A stretch of 14,457 bases of DNA from CAZAKO01 sp964546145. Its GTDB lineage: Bacteria; Fidelibacterota; UBA2242. This document shows, piece by piece, positions 7,679-14,158 of this stretch (positions are counted from its first letter, which is position 1; every line of letters starts with the position of its first letter). The stretch covers positions 1-14,457 of the forward strand of contig CAZJIU010000058.1 of the NCBI GenBank assembly GCA_964546145.1. Reading direction: 5' to 3'. The notes under the pieces are model-generated. The model ran no database searches. It was not told where the DNA came from and saw only the letters and a program-made list of their open reading frames with translations. The position numbers and the translations under genes were made by a program.

Positions 7679-8860
7679 ATGGTGCGGATGAAGGACGTCT
7701 TAAAAACCTATGATGAGCTTAAAAAGAGCCCTCCCGAGAACGATCAAAATATTCCTCTGCAATCGGCCGATTCCGGAAAACTGAGCGGTCTCGAGGCAAT
7801 CCGCCAGGCAATCCAGTCAAATTTACAGCAAAAGAAAACCCAGCCAACCACACCTCCACCACCTACTCCGCAAAAGGAAACAATCGAAAAGATCAAATCC
7901 GCTATTACTCACGAGGAAACACCAAAAGATACTGGCGCGGCAGGTGCACCTGGAGGAAAACCGATTGTCGAGGACGAAGAGCAGCAAGCAACCCATCTTT
8001 ATATGGATTTCCACCGGATGTTCGAGAAAATTGTAGGCGACATTAAAAACAATACCCCGATTGATCCGGAACCGATTATCAAGCAAATTCCTGTTTTTTG
8101 CACCCTGATCGAGAATAATGAATTCCTTTTTTTAAAGGCCATTCAACGTAAGCGATTTGCTACCTGGGTTGTATCGCACTCAGTCAATGTCGGAATTTTT
8201 GCAGTTAAGGTCGGATTGGGTTTAAAATTCGAGAGAGAACGGCTGCAACAATTGGCCCTTGCCGCACTTTTACACGATGTGGGAATGGTTTTGGTCCCCA
8301 CCAAAATTCTGTTTAAGCATGGGAAACTGTCCCCTTCGGAATTTGACTACATTCGGGAACATCCGGTAAAGGGTTATGAAATCGTCAAGCATCTAAAAAA
8401 AGATTATCCTTTCGTAGTTGACACCGTATATCAGGAACAGGAACGGGAAGATGGATCGGGCTATCCTCAGGGACTAAAAGGGAGCGAGATTGCCGATTTT
8501 GCTAAAATAGTAGGCATTGCCGATCTTTTTGAAGCTCTGGTACACGGCAGAGCGTATCGCGACGGCTTTATTACCTATCATGCCATCCAAAAAATAATCG
8601 AGAACAGATCGAAACAATTCAACCCGAAATTTATCCGCGGTCTGGTTAATAGCGTCTCGATGTTCCCGATCGGAAGTCTGGTACGCCTGAGCTCGGATGA
8701 GATTGCCCGGGTTGTATCCATAAATAAACTAAGACCGGTGCGTCCAATTGTTGAAGTAATCGAGGATGCAAATGGCAGAAAACCGAAAACTCCAATGCGG
8801 ATCAATCTGGAAGAGGAACCATTGCTTTATATTGCGAAACCAATCGTTGAAACTAACTAA
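7679..8860 (+). CDS. HD-GYP domain protein with altered metal-site motif
   Basis: 393-aa cytosolic protein. Residues 1-105 are polar and low-complexity (Q/T/P-rich around 48-66, with a proline run), then a helical linker, then an HD-GYP domain (about 155-330), then a small C-terminal extension (330-393) typical of this family. HD-GYP domains hydrolyse cyclic di-GMP. Present: H167, HD at 199-200, H228 in REHPVKGYE, DGSGYP (258-263), and D282 in IADLFEAL. Altered: HDVGM instead of HDVGK, and QEQEREDGSGYP where the consensus is HHExxDGxGYP, so both metal-binding histidines of that motif are missing. Activity may be changed or lost; c-di-GMP binding is possible. It is 6 bp after the ATPase gene and ends in a 4-nt tail-to-tail overlap with the minus-strand receptor gene. 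Confidence 0.9.
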   Translation: MVRMKDVLKTYDELKKSPPENDQNIPLQSADSGKLSGLEAIRQAIQSNLQQKKTQPTTPPPPTPQKETIEKIKSAITHEETPKDTGAAGAPGGKPIVEDEEQQATHLYMDFHRMFEKIVGDIKNNTPIDPEPIIKQIPVFCTLIENNEFLFLKAIQRKRFATWVVSHSVNVGIFAVKVGLGLKFERERLQQLALAALLHDVGMVLVPTKILFKHGKLSPSEFDYIREHPVKGYEIVKHLKKDYPFVVDTVYQEQEREDGSGYPQGLKGSEIADFAKIVGIADLFEALVHGRAYRDGFITYHAIQKIIENRSKQFNPKFIRGLVNSVSMFPIGSLVRLSSDEIARVVSINKLRPVRPIVEVIEDANGRKPKTPMRINLEEEPLLYIAKPIVETN

Positions 8861-10899
8861 GAATCTGCAGTAGTTTTCTCGATTAATTTTACCATCATGA
8901 ATATACCCGGAGTAACATCCGGGTTTTTATTTTTAGTGCTTACTTTATTAATTATCTTAAGTAGAATCTCATCCAGCGATTTACCTGCCAGCCCTTCGGT
9001 TGCAGGCTGGTTGGAATCCTGTCTGAAAATTTCACCCAGATCTATATTTAAGATTATATTAGCCGGACAACTGAAAAAGAAATCCCCAGCTCTTCCGATC
9101 TTTTCAAATTGATAATATCCGATTTGACCTGGAGTATCAGGCTGAAGGATATTTGCATTATACTCTAACATTTTGCCCTCATGGAGATCAAAATGGAACA
9201 TTACAAAGGGATAACCGGTGACCATAGTAAAATCCCAGGTGTTCCGATTAAGATGAATAAGGTCGAAAACCGACTTACTTTGCATTTCACTTAGAATAGC
9301 CACTGCCTTACTATAAACCTTTGAAACATTGGACTCCATGGAAAAGAGAGTTTTCAGAATACCTTTTGTCACGATACCCTGCTCAGTATAATAATCAATC
9401 ATATAACAAATGCTATCCTCACCCAATTCAATCTTGGAAACAAATGGTGCAGGACTATCAGGTTGCGCCAGAACCAATGCCAGTTCCAGATTCTCACTTA
9501 GCTCGCTCTTGATCCACCGCTTATGTTCAGTTTTACTCTCAGTTCGAAGATTTTGATCGGTTAAAGTATAATTTCCCAGGGCGACATTAGCCTGAACACC
9601 AAAAGAGGTTAGAGTATTTAAATCCTTCTCATTTAATACCCGAACGCCTTTCTTAGCAGAATATAAAATACCTAAAACACTATTTTCCCTGATAAGTGGA
9701 ACGGCGATTAAGGATTTCCAGGAGACTCGCTGCAATCTGAGATGAAGTGTCCGTTTGTCAGAATTGAGATTGTCAATTAACACCGGCAGTTTATTTTCAA
9801 TTACCCATTCGGTTAATGTATTTCCCTCAGATTGTATCAGTATTTTTTTTTCAATTTCCGACAAATTGATCGCCGCGGTAATTGCCATTCTTTCGGGCAA
9901 ATCTTGTTGTCTAAATTCAAGCCAGCAGGCATCAGAATTGGTAAGCCTACGAGTATATTGAACGATTGAATCAAGAACCGACTGAAGCCCTTCCCCGGCG
10001 CTAATCATCTGACCGATTTGGGATATATATTGGATTTCCTGGTTAAATCTATCATGCAGGGAGGCGGTCGGCAAACGAACTAACAATCCCAAAAACGTCA
10101 TTCCCAGATATATATCAATAATGATGGTTACGGCGAGGGCAAAGCCTTTAACTGTAGTGCTGAAGGAAAACACGGGCAATAGCAATCTAAATGTCAGGAG
10201 ATAAATACCAATTAGGAGTAGAATAACCGAGAAACCAAATCCAAGATATTTTTCTTTCTTATTTAGCAGATCAAGCCAACTCTTCTTGTGACTAATATAA
10301 AAGGCTAAGATTAAAATAAGTCCGCCTAATAGCCATAATGATGGTGGGAGGTCTTTTTGAAGAATCGTCGCTCTTTCGTAAGAGTAACGATCCTCGATAA
10401 AATTCAAGACGCCGGCAAAAATCAAAACTAGACAGATGAGCAGCCGGAAAGCCCAGGTAATATATCTATCCGATTGAGAAGTGTTCAGATTTTGAATCAG
10501 ATACAACAGTAAAATTAGCCCCCCAATAAAACAAAATGTACAGAAAGCCGAAATCAGATTCCAGATTACAGGATACTCGGCAAGCAGCGGATTATCGTCC
10601 CAGAGTACCAAATATTTCCGACAAATGATCTGAGGCATCAGGACAAAGATAAATAGGGCAACTAACATCAAAGCCGCAAAAAACAGATTATGTTTTACAT
10701 TCGGCTTAAATCTCAAACCAATGATCTTTAATACTGGCTGAAATAAGAGGAAGGCAACAACAATAATCAGCTCCCGTTCAAAGCGATAGATCTTGATAAA
10801 GGATGGGACATGATAAAAGGTTGTATCAACAAAAAAAATGAAGATGATCAGGAGAAGTGCGGCAAAAGTCAGTACCGTAACCTTAATCGAGCTCTTCAT
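8857..10899 (-). CDS. Eight-helix membrane sensor with GAF domain and degenerate SpoIIE/PP2C-like C-terminus
   Basis: 680-aa integral membrane protein in three parts. About eight hydrophobic helices lie at roughly 7-24, 42-60, 71-92, 110-135, 148-166, 187-203, 220-241 and 251-273. A GAF domain (about 290-445) contains the typical core SWKSLIAVPLIRENSVLGILY. The C-terminal region (about 470-674) resembles an RsbU/SpoIIE-type PP2C phosphatase in layout: YMIDYYTEQGIVTKG, FHFDLHEGKMLEYNAN, GRAGDFFFS, and DVTPGIFMMVKL at the end. The Asp-rich metal motifs are eroded: CPAN stands where a TDG-like triplet is expected. It is therefore probably a non-catalytic or altered sensor output domain, which is inference. 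The ATG at 10897-10899 follows GGGGGA by about 11 nt. It is convergent with the HD-GYP gene (4-nt stop overlap) and in the same orientation as panD upstream. Confidence 0.72.
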   Translation of the reverse strand: MKSSIKVTVLTFAALLLIIFIFFVDTTFYHVPSFIKIYRFERELIIVVAFLLFQPVLKIIGLRFKPNVKHNLFFAALMLVALFIFVLMPQIICRKYLVLWDDNPLLAEYPVIWNLISAFCTFCFIGGLILLLYLIQNLNTSQSDRYITWAFRLLICLVLIFAGVLNFIEDRYSYERATILQKDLPPSLWLLGGLILILAFYISHKKSWLDLLNKKEKYLGFGFSVILLLIGIYLLTFRLLLPVFSFSTTVKGFALAVTIIIDIYLGMTFLGLLVRLPTASLHDRFNQEIQYISQIGQMISAGEGLQSVLDSIVQYTRRLTNSDACWLEFRQQDLPERMAITAAINLSEIEKKILIQSEGNTLTEWVIENKLPVLIDNLNSDKRTLHLRLQRVSWKSLIAVPLIRENSVLGILYSAKKGVRVLNEKDLNTLTSFGVQANVALGNYTLTDQNLRTESKTEHKRWIKSELSENLELALVLAQPDSPAPFVSKIELGEDSICYMIDYYTEQGIVTKGILKTLFSMESNVSKVYSKAVAILSEMQSKSVFDLIHLNRNTWDFTMVTGYPFVMFHFDLHEGKMLEYNANILQPDTPGQIGYYQFEKIGRAGDFFFSCPANIILNIDLGEIFRQDSNQPATEGLAGKSLDEILLKIINKVSTKNKNPDVTPGIFMMVKLIEKTTADS
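8905..8935 (+). terminator. Rho-independent terminator for the glycan/HD-GYP operon, inside the opposing gene
   Basis: A six-pair stem, ACCCGG (8905-8910) with CCGGGT (8919-8924), and an 8-nt loop are followed directly by TTTTATTTTT. It lies 44 nt after the HD-GYP stop, and its U-tract orientation serves the plus strand. The same bases encode residues near the C-terminus of the convergent 680-aa protein. Confidence 0.65.
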
Positions 10900-11107
10900 C
10901 CAGTATGCATTCCCCCGAAGATTCTTCTTAACTCATCTTCTAATGCTCAAGGCGATCAATCAAAAAAATCGAACACATTTTTAACCGACTTCATCATTAT
11001 CCTACCAGCATATCGTTTTTATAATTAGTTATTTAATTTACTATAATTCAAGATTAATCACCATAAAAGGCGATAGAATAATCAGACTACCTGCCGTTCG
11101 GTAAAAA
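10900..11107. other. Intergenic region between the receptor gene and panD
   Basis: About 208 bp of AT-rich sequence between two minus-strand genes. I found no convincing -35/-10 pair with 16-18 bp spacing, no terminator hairpin after panD (only weak short stems around CCGAACGG), and no credible small gene. The receptor gene may be transcribed from panD or from an atypical promoter here. Confidence 0.4.
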
Positions 11108-11458
11108 TTATTGGGGATTATTATTGTCGTCGAGGCTTATAATCTTCGGTTGCCAAAAATGCGATTCCGACTCCGGCAGATGAATATAAGCCAAGATAAT
11201 CACCCGATCGCCCTGATGAACTAAACGGGCGGCAGCGCCATTAATACTAATCTGCCGGGCACCCCGTTCACCTTCGATTACATAGGTCTCAAAACGTTCA
11301 CCGTTATTAAGATCCAGCACCTGGACTTTCTCGAAAGCTAACAAATTGGCAGCTTCGATAAGGTCTTTATCAATCGCAATACTTCCCTCATAATCCAGAT
11401 TGGTATCGGTAACCTTTGCCCGATGCAGTTTTGATTTTAACAGGGTGACATAACTCAT
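11108..11458 (-). CDS. panD: Aspartate 1-decarboxylase (pyruvoyl-dependent)
   Basis: Makes beta-alanine from L-aspartate for pantothenate and coenzyme A synthesis; cytosolic. The proenzyme cleaves itself between Gly25 and Ser26 in NLDYEGSIAID, and the new N-terminal Ser becomes the pyruvoyl cofactor. Other conserved parts: KSKLHRAKVT at the N-terminus, GERFETYVIEGERGA, and the C-terminal NGAAARLVHQGDRVIILAY. The 116-aa length is slightly below the roughly 126 aa of E. coli PanD. I start at the ATG (11456-11458), which sits 7 nt after AAGGA; a TTG codon just before it would add one residue. No other pantothenate gene is in the window, so panD stands alone here, with a promoter on the minus strand at 11492-11520. 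Confidence 0.96.
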   Translation of the reverse strand: MSYVTLLKSKLHRAKVTDTNLDYEGSIAIDKDLIEAANLLAFEKVQVLDLNNGERFETYVIEGERGARQISINGAAARLVHQGDRVIILAYIHLPESESHFWQPKIISLDDNNNPQ

Positions 11459-11491
11459 CAATAATTCCTTCCAACTGCCAATTTACGCCGA

Positions 11492-11520
11492 AATATAAAA
11501 CGAAATCTTTTTCTTTCCAA
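11492..11520 (-). promoter_or_regulatory. Predicted sigma-70 promoter of panD
   Basis: On the minus strand, TTGGAA (-35, 11515-11520) and TATATT (-10, 11492-11497) have an exact 17-bp spacer. The -10 lies 33 bp before the panD ATG, giving a leader of about 25-30 nt that contains the AAGGA ribosome binding site. Confidence 0.55.
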
Positions 11521-11559
11521 AATTCTTACAAGTATACCAGTTTAGGTGCATCATAGCCG

Positions 11560-11590
11560 TTGTGAAAAAGAAATAAATAGTATATCTTTG
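11560..11590 (+). promoter_or_regulatory. Candidate promoter of the PAP2 phosphatase gene
   Basis: TTGTGA (11560-11565) and TATCTT (11583-11588), with 17 bp between them, give a weak sigma-70 match. The same place reads TATCTTTG (11583-11590), which also fits the Bacteroidota-type -7 element TAnnTTTG, with GTTG 20 bp upstream. Either reading puts transcription start about 20-25 nt before the ATG at 11617. Confidence 0.35.
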
Positions 11591-11616
11591 CACAGTTTGA
11601 AATAACTGGATAACTG

Positions 11617-12195
11617 ATGATTGCCTATCTAAGCAGACTTGATCTCTCAATTTTTTATTTTATCAATCAAAAAATCGCCAATCCGTTTTTTGATTGGCTT
11701 ATGCCTGTTATCACCAATCAATGGTATTGGGCGGTTCCGATTCTTCTCATCTGGCTGGGAATGCTGATCTTCAGGAATAAAAGAACGAGAATTGCCGGAT
11801 TATTGATTCTGCTAACGGTAGCTACTACCGATCCAATTTGTGCTCAAATCCTGAAACCTGCATTTAAGCGGGTACGTCCTTCGCGAGCCTTAACTGATGT
11901 GCGTCTCTTAGTTAAACGGGGTGGCAAGTATGGCTTTCCCTCTAATCATGCAGCGAACGTTACCGGAGCAATGGCAATTCTGATCTTTTTTTTCCGGCGC
12001 TATAAATATGCTTTTCTGACAATAGCTCTACTTGTCTCTCTAAGTCGCATTTACGTTGGTGTTCATTATCCTTTTGATATACTTTTTGGAATGGCTATCG
12101 GAATTTTCTTCGCAGCCCTATGGCTAATTATCTGGATTACTATAGCTAATCATTTAGCAAAAAGTGAAAATTATTTGTTCACTATTTCAAAATAA
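11617..12195 (+). CDS. PAP2-family membrane lipid phosphatase
   Basis: 192-aa protein with about five to six membrane helices and all three signature parts of the PAP2 phosphatase superfamily: KPAFKRVRP (K-x6-RP form), FPSNHAAN (the PSGH motif in its common PSNH variant, supplying the catalytic-cycle His), and SRIYVGVHYPFD (SR-x5-H-x3-D) with the nucleophilic His. Such enzymes dephosphorylate undecaprenyl diphosphate or phosphatidylglycerol phosphate at the outer face of the inner membrane; an undecaprenyl-diphosphate role would recycle the carrier used by the WecA-like enzyme in this window, but the substrate is not determined by sequence. It starts at the ATG at 11617 behind a weak GGA. It is divergent from panD and followed by a 43-aa gene. 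Confidence 0.9.
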   Translation: MIAYLSRLDLSIFYFINQKIANPFFDWLMPVITNQWYWAVPILLIWLGMLIFRNKRTRIAGLLILLTVATTDPICAQILKPAFKRVRPSRALTDVRLLVKRGGKYGFPSNHAANVTGAMAILIFFFRRYKYAFLTIALLVSLSRIYVGVHYPFDILFGMAIGIFFAALWLIIWITIANHLAKSENYLFTISK

Positions 12196-12241
12196 TAATT
12201 AGATTATCAATGAGTAAAGGCTAACTAAACGGAGTGCAGAA

Positions 12242-12373
12242 ATGCCAAGTCACCATCGAAAACGAAAAAAAACATTCCGAATTACTACCGGTGTAAAAAC
12301 CGGAATATATTTACTGCTGGGCTTAATCGTTTTTTTTATTCTTCTCTTCCAGGTCTGGGATTGTCAAATTTAA
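12242..12373 (+). CDS. Small basic single-helix membrane protein, 43 aa
   Basis: A short gene with no family I recognise. It has an excellent ribosome binding site (CGGAG, 7 nt before the ATG). The N-terminus is strongly basic, MPSHHRKRKKTFR, followed by a single hydrophobic helix, about residues 21-37 (GIYLLLGLIVFFILLFQ), and a short tail, VWDCQI. The positive charges put the N-terminus in the cytoplasm, with the Cys-containing tail outside. It starts 47 bp after the PAP2 stop in the same orientation and is probably co-transcribed with it. It could be a small regulator or partner of a membrane complex. Coding is supported by the ribosome binding site and the organised charge/hydrophobic layout only; conservation is untested. 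Confidence 0.55.
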   Translation: MPSHHRKRKKTFRITTGVKTGIYLLLGLIVFFILLFQVWDCQI

Positions 12374-12459
12374 AATTACTCAATCTCTATCTCCGGTAAT
12401 ATCTTTCAATAAAACACTTCTTGCTATAATTCCAGCTGTTCGTTTATATCAAAAAGTTC
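12374..12459. other. Noncoding stretch upstream of the Rrf2 promoter
   Basis: AT-rich sequence between the 43-aa gene and the Fe-S operon promoter. A TATAAT (12425-12430) has no matching -35 element at a usable distance, and there is no terminator-like hairpin. Nothing else is supported here. Confidence 0.4.
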
Positions 12460-12488
12460 TTGACCAGAATTTTTAAAAATTATATATT
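12460..12488 (+). promoter_or_regulatory. Sigma-70 promoter of the Rrf2-cysteine desulfurase-IscU operon
   Basis: TTGACC (-35, 12460-12465) and TATATT (-10, 12483-12488) are separated by exactly 17 bp, the best promoter in the window. The expected transcription start, around 12494-12496, falls within the inverted repeat described separately, leaving a leader of about 50 nt. Confidence 0.65.
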
Positions 12489-12515
12489 CCTACCAGTTTA
12501 GTAGGAATAGTAGGA
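12486..12515 (+). promoter_or_regulatory. Probable Rrf2 autoregulatory operator
   Basis: A perfect inverted repeat, ATTCCTAC (12486-12493) and GTAGGAAT (12501-12508), has a 7-bp spacer. A further copy of the half-site AGTAGGA (12509-12515) repeats that at 12500-12506 with a 9-bp period. The repeat overlaps the -10 box and the presumed start site, so a bound protein would block initiation. IscR-type Rrf2 proteins often repress their own operon in this way; assigning the site to the adjacent regulator is inference. Confidence 0.65.
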
Positions 12516-12545
12516 TTTAAAGATAAAAAGAGAACTCAAAATAAC

Positions 12546-12980
12546 ATGATCCGGATCTCGACCAAAGGCAAATATGGAACACGGCTAATGCTGCAGTTGG
12601 CCTTAAATTACGGCAACGGTCCGATGATGCTTAAGGAAATCGGTTTAAAAGAAAACCTGTCGGTTCGCTATCTGGAACATCTTGTAGCACCATTAAAAGC
12701 TGCCCGGCTGATCCAGGCAGTGAGAGGAGCAAAGGGTGGCTACATGCTTGCCAAAGCGCCATCCGAAATAACCCTAAAAGAGATCATTGAGGTGCTTGAG
12801 GGACCGCTCTCGCCGTCAGAATGTGTTGATTTTCCGGCAGTCTGTGATCGCTCCGATTTTTGTATCGCCAGGGGAGTTTGGACTGAATTAGAAAAAACGA
12901 TTTCAGACACTCTTGCCGGCTATTCACTTGACAGCCTCGTTCAAAAATATCAATCAAACTTTCATCATGGAGAAGTATAG
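12546..12980 (+). CDS. Rrf2-family transcriptional regulator, IscR-like
   Basis: 144-aa winged-helix regulator. The N-terminal DNA-binding region contains RISTKGKYGTRLMLQLA, the recognition helix area NLSVRYLEHLVAPLKAARLI, and the wing VRGAKGGYMLAK. C93, C100 and C106 (ECVDFPAVCDRSDFC) match the three-cysteine pattern that binds a 2Fe-2S cluster in IscR and related sensors, so DNA binding probably responds to Fe-S status. It is the first gene of an operon with cysteine desulfurase (5 bp downstream) and IscU, which supports an IscR role; because cysteine-metabolism Rrf2 regulators (CymR type) are also found beside desulfurases, I leave the symbol blank. The promoter and operator directly upstream suggest feedback control. 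Confidence 0.92.
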   Translation: MIRISTKGKYGTRLMLQLALNYGNGPMMLKEIGLKENLSVRYLEHLVAPLKAARLIQAVRGAKGGYMLAKAPSEITLKEIIEVLEGPLSPSECVDFPAVCDRSDFCIARGVWTELEKTISDTLAGYSLDSLVQKYQSNFHHGEV

Positions 12981-12985
12981 ACCAA

Positions 12986-14152
12986 ATGAGAACGATTTAC
13001 CTCGATCATGCCGCTACTACAGCTACCGATCCAGTCATTGTCGAAGCCATGCTGCCTTATTTCCATGAATATTATGGAAATCCTTCCAGCATTTATTCCA
13101 TCAGTAGGAGCACTAAAAATGCCATTGAAAACGCCCGGCAAATTCTGGCTCAAGCCCTTGGCGCAAATACCCAGGAGATTGTCTTCACCAGCGGCGGCAG
13201 TGAGAGTGACAATTTCGCAATCAAAGGTGTTGCCCATTCATTACGGCAAAAAGGCAACCACATTATCACTTCTCAAATCGAGCATCATGCCGTTTTGTAT
13301 ACTTGCCAATTCCTTGAAAAAAACGGCTACCGGGTGACTTATTTACCCGTTGATAAATTCGGGATTGTAAAACTTGAGGAACTGGAAAAGTCAATTTCGC
13401 CTCAGACCATCCTGATTTCCATCATGCATGCCAATAACGAAATCGGCAGTATTCAACCCATTCGAGAGATTGGTGAAATTGCCCGGAAAAATAGAATTCT
13501 TTTGCATACCGATGCGGTCCAGACTTTCGGTCATATTCCAATTAACGTCAATGAGCTGAACGTGGATTTACTGAGCTCTTCAGCTCATAAATTCTACGGT
13601 CCGAAAGGTGTTGGCGCTCTTTATATCCGTCGGGGTTCTAAAATAACTCCATTAATCCATGGCGGCGATCAGGAAAGGCGCCGACGCGCCTCAACCGAAA
13701 ACGTTCCCGGGATTATTGGCATGGGGAAAGCGGTCGAGATTGCACTGGTGATAATGGAAAACGAAATTGATCGGCAATCTAAACTGCGTGACGAATTTAT
13801 TCAAAAGATTCTTAACAAGATAGACGACGCATTCCTCAATGGTCACCCCATCAATCGTCTGCCAAATAACATCAATATCTCGTTTGTAGGAGTCGAGGGT
13901 GAGTCAATCCTGTTGAATCTCGATATGGAAGGCATCGCCGCTTCCACCGGATCAGCCTGTAGTTCCTCCAGCCTGGAACCCAGCCATGTACTACTAGCCA
14001 TCGGACTAAGTCACGAACATGCGCACGGCTCGGTACGATTTAGTATGGGTAAAAGTACCACCCGGGAAGAGTTAGATTATGTTATCGAAGTATTGCCAGG
14101 AATCGTGCAAAAATTGCGGGCTATGTCTCCGTTATATCAAAAAAAAGGATAA
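12986..14152 (+). CDS. Cysteine desulfurase (NifS/IscS type)
   Basis: 388-aa PLP enzyme that takes sulfur from L-cysteine, forming a persulfide for transfer to the IscU scaffold; cytosolic. Landmarks: YLDHAATT (5-12), SGGSESDN (69-76), catalytic-region H100 in IEHHAVL, PLP-pairing D176 in HTDAVQ, Schiff-base K202 in SSSAHKFYGPKG, and the active-site loop ASTGSACSSSSLEPSH with the persulfide C325. The short Cys-loop layout and the IscU neighbour place it in the NifS/IscS class (group I) rather than SufS. It begins 5 bp after the Rrf2 stop, and IscU begins 6 bp after its stop, so all three form one operon. Whether it serves general or nitrogenase-specific cluster assembly cannot be told here. 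Confidence 0.95.
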   Translation: MRTIYLDHAATTATDPVIVEAMLPYFHEYYGNPSSIYSISRSTKNAIENARQILAQALGANTQEIVFTSGGSESDNFAIKGVAHSLRQKGNHIITSQIEHHAVLYTCQFLEKNGYRVTYLPVDKFGIVKLEELEKSISPQTILISIMHANNEIGSIQPIREIGEIARKNRILLHTDAVQTFGHIPINVNELNVDLLSSSAHKFYGPKGVGALYIRRGSKITPLIHGGDQERRRRASTENVPGIIGMGKAVEIALVIMENEIDRQSKLRDEFIQKILNKIDDAFLNGHPINRLPNNINISFVGVEGESILLNLDMEGIAASTGSACSSSSLEPSHVLLAIGLSHEHAHGSVRFSMGKSTTREELDYVIEVLPGIVQKLRAMSPLYQKKG

Positions 14153-14158
14153 TACTCA

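Noticed and set aside
7823..8086. Minus-strand frame inside the HD-GYP gene
   Set aside because: It is the antisense of the Pro/Gln-rich linker, of odd Trp/Cys-rich composition, with no ribosome binding site and no domain.
10896..10910. Four-codon minus-strand leader ORF whose TGA overlaps the receptor ATG
   Set aside because: The GGGGGA is only one base from its ATG, too close to drive it, and fits the receptor start better; the overlap is probably chance.
10810..11028. Plus-strand frame across the receptor gene start and intergenic region
   Set aside because: Half of it is antisense to the receptor N-terminus; it has polar, unstructured composition and no good ribosome binding site or promoter.
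11940..11960. PSNH in the PAP2 protein as a mutated PSGH active site
   Set aside because: PSNH is a common natural variant in bacterial PAP2 proteins and the catalytic His is kept.
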